DNA from: Flavobacterium hercynium | GTDB lineage: Bacteria; Bacteroidota; Bacteroidia; Flavobacteriales; Flavobacteriaceae | NCBI RefSeq assembly: GCF_002217285.1 | Contig: NZ_MUGW01000001.1 | Coordinates: forward strand, 1-54,806 | DNA length: 54,806 nt | Reading direction: 5' to 3' | Part shown: positions 41,925-50,534 of the stretch, piece by piece | How the letters are laid out: each line of letters opens with the position of its first letter | Numbering within the stretch: position 1 is the first letter of the stretch | The notes under the pieces: generated by a model | What the model was told of the DNA's origin: nothing | Database searches by the model: none | What the model saw: the letters and a program-made list of their open reading frames with translations, nothing else | Made by a program: the position numbers and the translations under genes

Positions 41925-42209
41925 GTGAATCTCGAAAAATTTATGCTGCCCTGTTTGTCTAAAACACTATTCGGAATTGAGTGTTTAGGATGTGGTTTTC
42001 AGCGTGCGCTTTTATTGCTCTTTCAAGGCGAATTTCTGGCGGCCTTTAAAATGTATCCAGCCATTTACACGACCTTATTATTCTTAGGATTTGTTGTTTT
42101 TTATTATTTTGATGCTTCAAAGAAATACAAAAAACCGCTTTACTTTTTTGCCATCATAAATGTCGTTTGTATGGTTATCAGTTATTATTACAAACATTTC
42201 TATTTATAA
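41925..42209 (+). CDS. DUF2752 family membrane protein, GTG start
   Basis: The 94-aa protein has the DUF2752 signature near residue 20 (CLGCGFQRALLLLFQGEF) followed by two membrane helices. The start is GTG at 41925. An in-frame ATG at 41943 would remove only six residues and is a valid alternative. TAAAATTG at 41903-41910 is a one-mismatch -7 box. The function of the family is unknown. The cysteine pair and the conserved arginine may bind a cofactor or metal. Confidence 0.8.
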   Translation: MNLEKFMLPCLSKTLFGIECLGCGFQRALLLLFQGEFLAAFKMYPAIYTTLLFLGFVVFYYFDASKKYKKPLYFFAIINVVCMVISYYYKHFYL

Positions 42210-42222
42210 TTTCAATCCCAAA

Positions 42223-42924
42223 TTATTTCTTAATTTGATTCAGAATATCATTCATCATTTCGATTTGCACTTTCTGAATTTCAATTAATTCCTGCTGCTG
42301 ATGCATGATTAAATGATCTATTTTATCGTGAATCATTCTAATTTCCAACTCCGATTTCAGGTTAATCATATAATCTTTTTTAGCACGAGTTCTGTCTTTT
42401 TCTTCCTGGCGATTCTGACTCATCATAATTACAGGAGCCTGAAGTGCAGCAATACACGATAAAATTAAATTCAGCAAAATAAAAGGATAAGGATCAAATC
42501 CTTTGTTGACCAAAATATACACATTCGACCCAATCCAGATTACAATAAAAAGTAAAAATGAAATGATAAACGTCCAGCTACCTCCAAAATCAGCTACTTT
42601 ATCAGCTATTTTTTGTCCAAAACTTCTTTTTTCTTCTTCATCTTCAACAATGCTTACCAGTGATTTATCTTCTTTTAATGAGGTTATAACACTTTTTTCA
42701 AGATCAGACAGCGCTCCTATTTCAATTGATAAATAGTTTGAAATGTATTTTTGTCGGTATTGATTTAATTCTTTAACAGAAATAAAATCTTCATCACAAA
42801 ACGAAGGATGCTCTTTTAGTATAAGTCCCAATATAGGATCATGAACCGCTTTTCCGGATATTTTTTCATTAACAGGAAAAGAAAGGTTAGAAATAGCACT
42901 TACAAAAGTCTGATTATTTTTCAT
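42223..42924 (-). CDS. DUF1003 family membrane protein
   Basis: The 233-aa protein has an N-terminal soluble part with a conserved segment (residues 10-60, including AVHDPILGLILKEHPSFCDED). Two adjacent helices follow (about 130-175: GGSWTFIISFLLFIVIWIGS and YPFILLNLILSCIAALQAPV). MMSQNRQEEKDR, the DUF1003 hallmark, comes next, and the C-terminus is a coiled coil. The function is unknown, though the family is often placed among CorA-like or cyclic-nucleotide-associated proteins. It converges on the DUF2752 gene with a 13-base gap. TAAATTAG at 42951-42944 is a possible -7 box. Confidence 0.85.
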   Translation of the reverse strand: MKNNQTFVSAISNLSFPVNEKISGKAVHDPILGLILKEHPSFCDEDFISVKELNQYRQKYISNYLSIEIGALSDLEKSVITSLKEDKSLVSIVEDEEEKRSFGQKIADKVADFGGSWTFIISFLLFIVIWIGSNVYILVNKGFDPYPFILLNLILSCIAALQAPVIMMSQNRQEEKDRTRAKKDYMINLKSELEIRMIHDKIDHLIMHQQQELIEIQKVQIEMMNDILNQIKK

Positions 42925-43112
42925 TTTATATTTTTTTTCCTCGCTAATTTACGCATTTAACTTCTTAAGAATCATATAAAAAATGGAACTTTTATAACCG
43001 TCCATTTATCACAAATACAATTCTTAAAACAAAATTTCTTTAAATAATTCCTGCCTTTATTTCCAAAAAACGCCTTACTTTTAGCGTTTCAAATTATCCA
43101 TCCAATTTTATA

Positions 43113-43907
43113 ATGGTGTCAAAAGATCAAATCATACAAAATATAAAAGCTTTAAAAAGCCATTCTCATATAAATTACGGAATCAAAACTAAAACAGAAG
43201 ATTTTACCGAAAAGCTTTTTTATACTCTTTTTGATTCTAATGCGCCTTTAGATGATAGTATAGATGAACTCGAATTTCGTTTTAAAGAAATTGCCGTTTT
43301 AGCATGCAAAAAACCGGAAAATTTATGCGAATCGATCTGGGATCGTTTTTTAGAAAAATTACCCGGAGTTCTTGAACAACTCAATCAGGATGCCGAATAT
43401 ATTTTAGAAAATGATCCTGCGTCTAATAGTATCGACGAAGTTTATTTAGGTTACCCCGGTTTTTACGCTATCGCTATTTACAGATTAAGTCATGAATTGT
43501 ATCTGTTGGATTTGCTTTTGTTCTCCAGATTAATGAGTGAATATGCACACCGAATTACGGGAACAGATATTCATGCCGGAGCGACTATTGCATCACCATT
43601 TTTTATTGATCACGCCACCGGAATTGTTATTGGTGAAACAACCGTTATCGAAAAACATGTAAAAATCTATCAGGGTGTTACATTAGGTGCATTAAGCGTA
43701 AGCAAGGAAATGAAAAATGCAAAACGCCACCCTACAGTTGAAAAAAACGTTTGCATTTATGCTAATGCCACAATTTTGGGAGGTGGAACAATTATTGGCA
43801 AAAACAGCGTTATTGGTGGAAATGCCTGGGTTACAAAATCAATTCCACCCGATTCTATTGTACTGAACACCACTACTACTGAAGTTAAAATAAAAGAAAA
43901 AAAATAA
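43113..43907 (+). CDS. cysE: Serine O-acetyltransferase (CysE/EpsC type)
   Basis: The 264-aa protein has an N-terminal helical domain. A left-handed beta-helix from about residue 140 follows, with HRITGTDIHAGATIASPFFIDH, TGIVIGETTVI and YQGVTLGALSVSKE, and the catalytic histidines are in DIHAGA and FIDHATG. It makes O-acetylserine from serine and acetyl-CoA. cysM starts one base after its stop codon, so the two enzymes of cysteine synthesis are co-transcribed. The -7 box is weak (TACTTTTA near 43076). Confidence 0.93.
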   Translation: MVSKDQIIQNIKALKSHSHINYGIKTKTEDFTEKLFYTLFDSNAPLDDSIDELEFRFKEIAVLACKKPENLCESIWDRFLEKLPGVLEQLNQDAEYILENDPASNSIDEVYLGYPGFYAIAIYRLSHELYLLDLLLFSRLMSEYAHRITGTDIHAGATIASPFFIDHATGIVIGETTVIEKHVKIYQGVTLGALSVSKEMKNAKRHPTVEKNVCIYANATILGGGTIIGKNSVIGGNAWVTKSIPPDSIVLNTTTTEVKIKEKK

Positions 43908-43908
43908 A

Positions 43909-44796
43909 ATGGCACCACAAAAACTGCTAAACCTAATTGGAAACACGCCATTGATGGAAACTGTCAATCTGGTTAAAAATAAAAACGTAAAACTTTTACT
44001 AAAACTTGAAGGAAACAATCCGGGAGGAAGTGTAAAAGACAGAGCAGCCTACAACATGATTGCAGCAGCTGTTGAAAGAGGTGATATTAAAAAAGGAGAT
44101 AAATTAATAGAAGCTACCAGCGGTAATACCGGAATTGCTCTGGCAATGATTGCACAATTGTTTCAAATTGAAATCGAACTGGTTTTACCGGAAGATTCTA
44201 CCAAAGAAAGAACACAAACCATGCGTGCGTATGGCGCTACCGTTATTTTAACGCCTGCAAGCGAAGGAATTATTGGTTCACGCGACTATGCGGACAAAAA
44301 AGTAGCAGAAGGCGGATATTTGATGTTAAATCAGTTTGCGAATGATGACAACTGGAAAGCGCATTACAAAACAACAGGTCCTGAAATCTGGAATGATACC
44401 GAAGGAACTGTAACACACTTTGTATCTGCAATGGGTACAACCGGAACTATTATTGGAACTTCGACCTATTTGAAAGAAAAAAATCCGGCCATACAAATCG
44501 TTGGTGCACAGCCAAGCGATGGTTCTCAGATTCCGGGAATTCGAAAATGGCCACAGGAATATTTGCCTAAAATTTTTGATGCTTCAAAAGTAGATACAGT
44601 TATTGATGTAAGCGAAGAAGATGCAAGAGAAATGACAAAACGCCTGGCGCTTGAAGAAGGTGTTTTTGCAGGAATGAGCAGCGGAGGTTCTGTTGCTGTT
44701 GCCGTAAAAATTGCCGAACAACTAGAATCAGGAGTAATTGTAGCCATCATCTGTGATCGCGGAGATCGTTATCTTTCTTCTGATTTATTTGATTAG
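43909..44796 (+). CDS. cysM: Cysteine synthase (CysM/CysK type)
   Basis: The 295-aa fold-type II PLP enzyme has LIGNTPLMET, the PLP lysine in NNPGGSVKDRAA, the substrate loop TSGNTGIAL and MGTTGTIIGT for the cofactor phosphate. The shorter length and IRKWPQEYLPKIF favour the CysM branch over CysK. It replaces the acetyl group of O-acetylserine with sulfide. It is directly downstream of cysE. The second enzyme of this fold at 2559-3599 shares motifs but is longer, so division of labour is likely. Confidence 0.93.
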   Translation: MAPQKLLNLIGNTPLMETVNLVKNKNVKLLLKLEGNNPGGSVKDRAAYNMIAAAVERGDIKKGDKLIEATSGNTGIALAMIAQLFQIEIELVLPEDSTKERTQTMRAYGATVILTPASEGIIGSRDYADKKVAEGGYLMLNQFANDDNWKAHYKTTGPEIWNDTEGTVTHFVSAMGTTGTIIGTSTYLKEKNPAIQIVGAQPSDGSQIPGIRKWPQEYLPKIFDASKVDTVIDVSEEDAREMTKRLALEEGVFAGMSSGGSVAVAVKIAEQLESGVIVAIICDRGDRYLSSDLFD

Positions 44797-44804
44797 ATTT
44801 CTTA

Positions 44805-44985
44805 AGGAACAAAGATAAAAAGGTTCAGAGACACAAAGGTTCTTTTGATGAAGGTAAATAATAAAAATAAGTTCTTTTTAGCTTCGCTTTAACCTTTCAA
44901 AAATTAATATTTTTTATACCTGCAAATGTTCGCGGCTACAAAAAACCTCTGTACCTTTGAGCCTTTGCAACTCTGAACCTTTGGA
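44805..44985. repeat. Inverted octamer-repeat array with a -7-like box
   Basis: Left-arm words (GGAACAAAG, AAAGGTTCAGAG, CACAAAGGTTC) and right-arm words (CTCTGTACCTTTGAGCC, CTCTGAACCTTT) are complementary. A perfect 12-bp inverted repeat lies at 44819-44830 with 44971-44982. Between the arms is plain AT-rich DNA. TACCTTTG at 44952-44959 inside the right arm matches TAnnTTTG and could be the promoter of the gene at 45007. Confidence 0.7.
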
Positions 44986-45006
44986 TAGTTCCTTCAAAAA
45001 AATATC

Positions 45007-45456
45007 ATGCTTACAAAATCAAAATTCCAGGAGTGGTTTAACCGATACAAATACGCCGAATTAGCAAGTACCAGTGCAGCACTTTTAACTTCTTCTTTTA
45101 GTAAAATTTATAGCGGCTTAACAACTGCATATCTTATTACCTTTGCAGAATATCTGGCTTTTTATGGTGTTATGATTTTTTCATCCTATAAAAAAATAGC
45201 GAAGCAAAACAAAGCTTTAAATCAGCCTACGACTTCCAAAGATATATTGTCGCTAATAAAAAACTTAGCATTAGAGTTTGGTTATCCTGCCTTTTTAGAT
45301 TTTTTAGTGGTACGTCCGTTTTGTATGTACTGGATGCCGATTCTTTGTGGAAATTACTTTTTCGGAATTATTCTGGGTAAGATCACAGCCGACTTGTGCT
45401 TTTATTTCTTAACGATTCTGAACTACGAACTTATAAAAATCCGACAAGCGAAATAA
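45007..45456 (+). CDS. Uncharacterised membrane protein
   Basis: The 149-aa protein has about four hydrophobic segments (around 35-58, 85-100, 105-125 and 126-142). It contains FLVVRPFCMYWMPILCGNYF and ends in a basic tail (KIRQAK). I do not recognise the family. The motif with two cysteines within 10 residues may be of interest. A putative -7 box lies in the upstream repeat (44952-44959), giving a leader of about 43 bases. Confidence 0.7.
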   Translation: MLTKSKFQEWFNRYKYAELASTSAALLTSSFSKIYSGLTTAYLITFAEYLAFYGVMIFSSYKKIAKQNKALNQPTTSKDILSLIKNLALEFGYPAFLDFLVVRPFCMYWMPILCGNYFFGIILGKITADLCFYFLTILNYELIKIRQAK

Positions 45457-45488
45457 GAAACTAAAATGCAATTACTATTTCACTTTAC

Positions 45489-46538
45489 TTACAATTCAAA
45501 TTCAATTTTAAATTCGGCTCCCCTATTTTTACCTTCGCTGGCTGCTGTTAGCTGACCTTTGCTGCGCTCAATAATCTTTTTGCACAAATACAAGCCAATT
45601 CCAGTTGAAGATTCATTTGCTGTCCCTAATCGGCTCATGGTAGTAAACTTTTTAAACAGCTCATCTATTTGATTCTGATCAAAACCAATTCCGCTATCAG
45701 CAACCGTAATTATCAAAGCTGCATTTTCTTTATAGATACGAACTTTTACTTCGCTGTCAAAATAAGAGAATTTAATAGCATTACTAATTAAGTTTACCAA
45801 GACCTGAACCAGCAAACCTTCGTCGATTCGTAGTTTCTCCTCAGTGGTTTCCATCGTTAAGTTTAACTTGATATTTTTATCTACCAGACGCTGCTCAACC
45901 TGTTCATTAATAAAAGGCAGTATATCACGAAACGATACCGATTTAATTTCATGATTAATTTTCACAACCTGATCCTGTTCATTCAATAATTTTATAAAGT
46001 TCTCTATGTACCTAAATTGCAGATTGGTTGATTCGCAAATTAAATCAGCCAAATGTTTTACAGATTCTGAAGGTTCTTCGCTAATAATCAATTTTGCCAG
46101 ACCTTGTGGGTTTCCTGCAAAATTTTTCAGATCATGAGAAAGCATATAAATCAAATCCTGTTTTTCGTGTATAAAACTTTCTGCCTCGTAAATAGAATCT
46201 TGTATATTGCACATAAGCAAACCTGCTTCGTCGCCATATTGTGTTGGTAAGACAGATAATTTTCTTTCGCTTCTGTAATCGTCTAATGCTTTTGATGCTT
46301 TTGCAATTGGCTTAATCAACTGATTCAAAACCAAAAGCGTGACTAATGTAGCCAATAATGTCATGATTAAAGAAAAAATCAAAACAGACGTTGGAGGTAT
46401 ATTTGTATCGTAGTAGAGAACAAAAAATAAAATTCCGATCAAAGGAATGTGAATTCCTATAAAAGCGACAAATAAAAATTTGAACGCATAGCTTTTTTTC
46501 AAAAAACTAATTCGTGAAAGATTGTGATACAACTTCAT
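45489..46538 (-). CDS. Orphan sensor histidine kinase
   Basis: The 349-aa protein has two membrane helices (about 20-43 and 50-72) with only a short external loop. A HAMP-like linker follows, then an H-box with His135 in YMLSHDLKNF. The N-box is LVNLISNAIKFSYF, and the G-boxes are ADSGIGF and STGIGLYLCKKI. It should autophosphorylate in response to an intramembrane or cytoplasmic signal, since no periplasmic sensor domain exists. No response regulator gene is adjacent, so its partner is elsewhere. A -7 box at 46600-46593 gives a leader of about 50 bases. Confidence 0.9.
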   Translation of the reverse strand: MKLYHNLSRISFLKKSYAFKFLFVAFIGIHIPLIGILFFVLYYDTNIPPTSVLIFSLIMTLLATLVTLLVLNQLIKPIAKASKALDDYRSERKLSVLPTQYGDEAGLLMCNIQDSIYEAESFIHEKQDLIYMLSHDLKNFAGNPQGLAKLIISEEPSESVKHLADLICESTNLQFRYIENFIKLLNEQDQVVKINHEIKSVSFRDILPFINEQVEQRLVDKNIKLNLTMETTEEKLRIDEGLLVQVLVNLISNAIKFSYFDSEVKVRIYKENAALIITVADSGIGFDQNQIDELFKKFTTMSRLGTANESSTGIGLYLCKKIIERSKGQLTAASEGKNRGAEFKIEFEL

Positions 46539-46592
46539 AAATTTATAACAGAACTAATAGATTAAGATTGCAGAATTTGGGATTGTGCATAA

Positions 46593-46600
46593 CAAAGTTA
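46593..46600 (-). promoter_or_regulatory. -7 box of the histidine kinase gene
   Basis: TAACTTTG on the minus strand, 55 bases before the ATG. Confidence 0.5.
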
Positions 46601-46661
46601 CCGATTAAAGTTAATTAAACCACTATTTAAAAAAAAATCTAAAAATTTTCAAAAATAAAAT

Positions 46662-46690
46662 TTGTAAAAGTTTACAAACACTTATTTTTG
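46662..46690 (+). promoter_or_regulatory. Promoter of rlmD (near-leaderless)
   Basis: TTG at 46662-46664, an 18-bp spacer and TATTTTTG at 46683-46690. The ATG begins five bases after the box, so the transcript should have little or no leader. Confidence 0.7.
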
Positions 46691-46694
46691 CGCT

Positions 46695-48107
46695 ATGGGA
46701 AGAAAAAATACAGACAAAGTTGTCTTTCATCAAATCCAGGTTCTTGATGCTGGAGCAAAAGGAGTTTCAGTAGCCAAAGCACCTGACGGAAAAGTAATCT
46801 TTATTCCGAATGTAGTTCCGGGAGATGTAGTTGACGTACAAACTTTTAAGAAAAGGAAAGCCTATTATGAAGGCAAAGCCGTAAAATTTCATGAACTTTC
46901 AGAGCACCGCATCGAACCAATCTGCGAGCATTTTGGCGTTTGTGGAGGATGCAAATGGCAAAATATGAACTACAGCCAACAGCTGCATTACAAACAAAAC
47001 GAAGTAAAAAATCACTTACAGCGTATAGGAAAAGTAGAACTTCCTGAATTCGAAACTATTTTGGGTTCAGAAAAACAGTTTTTCTATAGAAATAAAATGG
47101 AATTTTCGTTTTCTAACAGCCGTTGGTTAACAGAAAAAGAAATTGACAGCACAGAAGATCTTGGAAACAGAAATGCTTTAGGTTTTCACATTCCAAAAAT
47201 GTGGGATAAAATCCTGGACATCAACAAATGTCATTTACAAGAAGATCCTTCCAACGCGATCAGAAACGAAATCAGAGCATTTGCAAATGAGCATAACTTG
47301 GCATTCTTTAACCCAAGAGAACATTCAGGTTTACTAAGAACCGTAATGATTCGTACTGTTTCAACTGGAGAAATCATGGTGTTGATTCAGTTTTTCGAAA
47401 ATGACAAAAAGAATCGTGAACTTCTTTTAGATCATCTTTACGAGAAATTCCCGCAAATTACTTCATTGCAATATGTTGTAAATGCAAAACAAAACGATAC
47501 CATCTACGATCAGGATATAAAACTTTACAAAGGAAGAGATTATATTCTGGAAGAAATGGAAGGTTTGAAATTCAGCATCAATGCAAAATCATTCTACCAG
47601 ACCAACTCTGATCAGGCGTATGAATTGTACAAAATAACGCGCGATTTTGCAGGACTTTCAGGCAATGAAACCGTTTATGATTTATATACAGGAACGGGAA
47701 CTATCGCACAGTTCGTTTCTAAAAAAGCTAAAAAGGTAATTGGTGTAGAAAGTGTTCCTGAAGCGATTCTGGATGCTAAAGCAAACGCTGAACGCAATAA
47801 TATTACCAATTGTGAGTTTTTTGTTGGTGACATGAAAGTGGTATTCAACGAAGCTTTTATCGCTCAGCACGGAAAACCGGACGTAATTATAACAGATCCT
47901 CCAAGAGATGGTATGCATGCAGCCGTTATTGACCAAATCATGAAAATTGCGCCACAAAAAGTAGTTTATGTAAGCTGTAATTCTGCTACACAAGCAAGAG
48001 ATCTAGCTTTAATGGACGAAAAATACAAAGTAACACGCGTTCGCCCGGTTGATATGTTTCCGCAAACTCACCATGTCGAAAATGTTGTACTTTTAGAACT
48101 TCGATAA
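46695..48107 (+). CDS. rlmD: 23S rRNA (uracil-1939-C5)-methyltransferase RlmD
   Basis: The 470-aa protein has an N-terminal TRAM domain (about 10-65). Iron-sulfur cysteines Cys77, Cys83 and Cys86 are in CEHFGVCGGC, with a fourth in DINKCHLQ near 178. A C-terminal SAM methyltransferase domain follows, with YDLYTGTGTIAQF, TDPPRDGM and catalytic Cys428 in VYVSCNSAT. It methylates uracil in 23S rRNA, although Bacteroidota homologues could act on a different uracil in rRNA or tRNA. It heads a run with DUF6452 and DUF6048 genes (13-base gap). Confidence 0.92.
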   Translation: MGRKNTDKVVFHQIQVLDAGAKGVSVAKAPDGKVIFIPNVVPGDVVDVQTFKKRKAYYEGKAVKFHELSEHRIEPICEHFGVCGGCKWQNMNYSQQLHYKQNEVKNHLQRIGKVELPEFETILGSEKQFFYRNKMEFSFSNSRWLTEKEIDSTEDLGNRNALGFHIPKMWDKILDINKCHLQEDPSNAIRNEIRAFANEHNLAFFNPREHSGLLRTVMIRTVSTGEIMVLIQFFENDKKNRELLLDHLYEKFPQITSLQYVVNAKQNDTIYDQDIKLYKGRDYILEEMEGLKFSINAKSFYQTNSDQAYELYKITRDFAGLSGNETVYDLYTGTGTIAQFVSKKAKKVIGVESVPEAILDAKANAERNNITNCEFFVGDMKVVFNEAFIAQHGKPDVIITDPPRDGMHAAVIDQIMKIAPQKVVYVSCNSATQARDLALMDEKYKVTRVRPVDMFPQTHHVENVVLLELR

Positions 48108-48120
48108 TAACAAAGGATAC

Positions 48121-48657
48121 ATGAAAAAAATAATTGCTTTCGTATTACTCTTCGCTTTTGGTTTTTCCAGTTGTGAGAAAGACGATATTTGCGACGCAAA
48201 TACGCCTACAACTCCACGATTAGTTATTTCATTCTATGATATAAATATCCCGTCAGTAAAGAAAAAAGTAACACGTTTAAAAGTTATTGGCGAAGGACAA
48301 ACAGAAGGTATTGTTTTTAATAAAACAGCAATAGATGAAACCAAATATCTAACAAGTGGTGATTCTATTTCAATTCCGTTAAAACCAGATGCAGACACTG
48401 TAACGTATAGTTTTATATTAAACTCAGGAAGCACCGATGCTACATTTATTAACACTGATGCTATAAAATTTAATTATACGAGACAAAACGCTTATGTTTC
48501 CAGAGCTTGTGGTTTTAAGACCATATTTAAGCTAAATACGCAAGCCCCTTTCGAAAGACAACTTCCAGACGCTGACGGTCCATGGATGCAGGTTATTGAA
48601 GTAAAAAATGCTAACATTGAACGCGAAAATGAAACACATCTTAAAGTATATTTTTAG
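48121..48657 (+). CDS. DUF6452-type lipoprotein
   Basis: The 178-aa protein has a lipoprotein signal ending FGFSSC (lipid cysteine near residue 18) and a beta-rich mature part with TPRLVISFYDI and SRACGFKTIFKLN. It ends in the segment IEVKNANIERENETHLKVYF. I recall the pair DUF6452 and DUF6048 lying beside rlmD in Flavobacteriaceae, which fits the neighbour gene. It is presumably an outer-membrane lipoprotein. It overlaps the next gene by 29 bases. Confidence 0.75.
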   Translation: MKKIIAFVLLFAFGFSSCEKDDICDANTPTTPRLVISFYDINIPSVKKKVTRLKVIGEGQTEGIVFNKTAIDETKYLTSGDSISIPLKPDADTVTYSFILNSGSTDATFINTDAIKFNYTRQNAYVSRACGFKTIFKLNTQAPFERQLPDADGPWMQVIEVKNANIERENETHLKVYF

Positions 48658-49420
48658 TATTTGTTTATTGTTTTCAGTGTTTTTGGCGCAAGCCCAGGAT
48701 ACAACAGTAACAAAAGAAATTATTCAGGAAAAAACAAAGTCTGAAACCAAAAAACCGGCTGTTAAGGAAATATTGAAAGACAGTATTCCAAAAACAGATC
48801 GTTATGGTTTGCGCGTAGGAGTCGATTTATACAAACTTACCCGCGGTTTTTACGACAAAGATTACAAAGGAATAGAAGTTGTAGGAGATTTTCGTTTAAC
48901 GAAAAAATACTACCTGGCAGCAGAGCTTGGTTTCGAAGACAAAACAACAGACGATACCCGATTGAACTCTACAGCAACAGGAACGTACATAAAAGCAGGT
49001 TTTGATTACAATATGTATGAAAACTGGCTCGACATGGAAAACCTGATAACTATAGGATTACGTGGCGGATTCAGTACTTTTAGTCAAGACCTCAATAGTT
49101 ACAAAATCTATAATCCGAACCCTTACTTTGGCGAATTACCTGCAATTACTGAAGGACAAAAATACAGCGGACTTTCAGCAGGTTGGCTAGAAGTGACTGC
49201 AGGACTTAAAGCTAAAGTTTTTAACAATGTATTTGTTGGTTTTGGTGTTCAGTTAAAACTTTTGGTTATGAATTCAAAACCTTCTGGATTTGATAATTTA
49301 TACATTCCGGGTTTCAACAAAACATACGATGGAAGTTTCGGAATTGGTTTCAACTATACTGTTTCGTACTTCATTCCGCTTTACAAGAAAAAAGTAATTA
49401 TTCCTGAAATCAAAAAATAG
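48629..49420 (+). CDS. DUF6048-type outer-membrane protein
   Basis: The 263-aa protein has a Sec signal (HILKYIFSICLLFSVFLAQAQ). After a charged linker (about 22-60) an outer-membrane beta-barrel-like domain follows, with alternating strands such as YGLRVGVDLYKLTRGF, YYLAAELGFED and FVGFGVQLKLLVM. It ends in strands typical of barrels (YTVSYFIPLYKKK). The start at 48629 is favoured over ATG 48608 because it gives a proper signal peptide. It overlaps the DUF6452 frame and should be translationally coupled to it. Together they may form one envelope complex, which is inference. Confidence 0.75.
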   Translation: MKHILKYIFSICLLFSVFLAQAQDTTVTKEIIQEKTKSETKKPAVKEILKDSIPKTDRYGLRVGVDLYKLTRGFYDKDYKGIEVVGDFRLTKKYYLAAELGFEDKTTDDTRLNSTATGTYIKAGFDYNMYENWLDMENLITIGLRGGFSTFSQDLNSYKIYNPNPYFGELPAITEGQKYSGLSAGWLEVTAGLKAKVFNNVFVGFGVQLKLLVMNSKPSGFDNLYIPGFNKTYDGSFGIGFNYTVSYFIPLYKKKVIIPEIKK

Positions 49421-49443
49421 ATTTCAAATAAGCTATAACAACC

Positions 49444-49475
49444 AAAAGCCCCGAATTATAAAATTCGGGGCTTTT
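49444..49475. terminator. Terminator between DUF6048 and racemase genes
   Basis: A perfect 14-bp GC-rich stem (49444-49457 with 49462-49475, AAAAGCCCCGAATT) with T tracts on either side. It is suitable for both converging genes. Confidence 0.85.
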
Positions 49476-49494
49476 GTTATATTGTATATTTTAC

Positions 49495-50187
49495 TTAAGA
49501 AACCTGAAATTCAACAGCTGCCCTTGCATGTATCAAAGTTGTATCAAAAATAGGAACTACTAAATCACCCGCTTTTATTACCAAAGGAATCTCAGTACAA
49601 CCTAAAATAATTCCTTCAGCACCATTCTTAATCATTTCATTTGCAATTTCAAGATAACGTTTCTTAGTTGCTTCCGTTACCAGACCTCTGCCTAATTCCT
49701 CAAAAATAGTATGATGAATAAAATCTTTATCACTTTCACTTGTTGGAATAATAGCTTCAATACCTTTTGCTGTCAATTTATCTTTAAAAAAGTCAAGTTC
49801 CATCGTAAACTTAGTTCCCAGTAAACCTACCTTTTTTAGTTCTTGTTTCTGTATTTCAATCGCTGTTTCACTTGCAATATGAATAACCGGTAGACCAATA
49901 GCTCCCTCAAGTTTATCAGCAATTAAATGCATCGTATTGGCACACAAAACAATTGCTTCTGCCCCACCCGATTTTAAAAACTCACAACCTTTCAAAAGCA
50001 TTTTAAAAGTCGAATCCCAATCGTTGTTTTCGTTATTCCTTTTGATATCAGCATAATTAAACGAATAAAGCAGGCATTCAGAAAAGTTTAAATCTCCAAG
50101 CTTTTCATTTACGCCCTTATTTATAAGTGTGTAATAATCTGACGTCGAAACCCAGCTAATACCGCCAATAAGTCCAATTTTCTTCAT
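49495..50187 (-). CDS. Aspartate/glutamate racemase family protein
   Basis: The 230-aa protein has the two catalytic cysteines of PLP-independent amino acid racemases: Cys82 in IVLCANTMH and Cys197 in IILGCTEIPL. KKIGLIGGISWVSTSDYY is the family's opening. The family interconverts D and L aspartate or glutamate, or broader substrates as in RacX/YgeA. The substrate is unknown. It is followed by a small membrane protein gene in the same direction upstream (15-base gap), so they are probably co-transcribed. Confidence 0.88.
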   Translation of the reverse strand: MKKIGLIGGISWVSTSDYYTLINKGVNEKLGDLNFSECLLYSFNYADIKRNNENNDWDSTFKMLLKGCEFLKSGGAEAIVLCANTMHLIADKLEGAIGLPVIHIASETAIEIQKQELKKVGLLGTKFTMELDFFKDKLTAKGIEAIIPTSESDKDFIHHTIFEELGRGLVTEATKKRYLEIANEMIKNGAEGIILGCTEIPLVIKAGDLVVPIFDTTLIHARAAVEFQVS

Positions 50188-50202
50188 ATCAATAGTTTAA
50201 GA

Positions 50203-50439
50203 TTATCCTATTTCCCTAATTCCTTTTATAAAAATCCATTTCATAAAAAGTTTTTCACCGTCTTTTGTTCGAACTGATTGAAATTTAGGAGAGATTAATG
50301 TTGCTACGATAAAAGCCGTCATCGGAATCCAAAGTCCCGTTAAACCAGTATACATAGCAATTACATATCGAGACGCAATAAATAAAATTGCAAAACATCC
50401 TAACTGATACAAAAAAGCTCTTACTTGTAATTTTGTCAT
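50203..50439 (-). CDS. Small uncharacterised membrane protein
   Basis: The 78-aa protein has two hydrophobic helices (about 8-28 and 34-52: LGCFAILFIASRYVIAMYTG and LWIPMTAFIVATLISPKF) and a basic tail. I chose ATG 50439 (MTKLQVRAF), because the longer ORF from 50460 would begin in the repeat and upstream of the predicted start of transcription (about 50453). The -7 box TAACTTTG (50465-50458) lies inside the octamer repeat. It likely forms an operon with the racemase gene. Confidence 0.7.
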   Translation of the reverse strand: MTKLQVRAFLYQLGCFAILFIASRYVIAMYTGLTGLWIPMTAFIVATLISPKFQSVRTKDGEKLFMKWIFIKGIREIG

Positions 50440-50454
50440 TTTTTTTATTTTAAG

Positions 50455-50526
50455 GCTCAAAGTTACAGAGGTTCAAAGCGACAAAGTTTTCTCTCTGTAC
50501 CTTTGAACCTTTGCACCTTTGTAACT
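50455..50526. repeat. Inverted octamer-repeat array carrying a promoter box
   Basis: The two arms of 18 bases (50461-50478 and 50509-50526) match as an inverted repeat at 16 of 18 positions. The words are AAAGTTACAGAGGTTCAAAG on the left and CTCTGTACCTTTGAACC plus CTTTGCACCTTTGTAAC on the right. The left arm contains the minus-strand TAACTTTG (50465-50458) that fits as the -7 box of the small membrane protein gene. The hairpin also lies just before the rlmL-like gene's end. Confidence 0.75.
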
Positions 50527-50534
50527 AATTTAAA

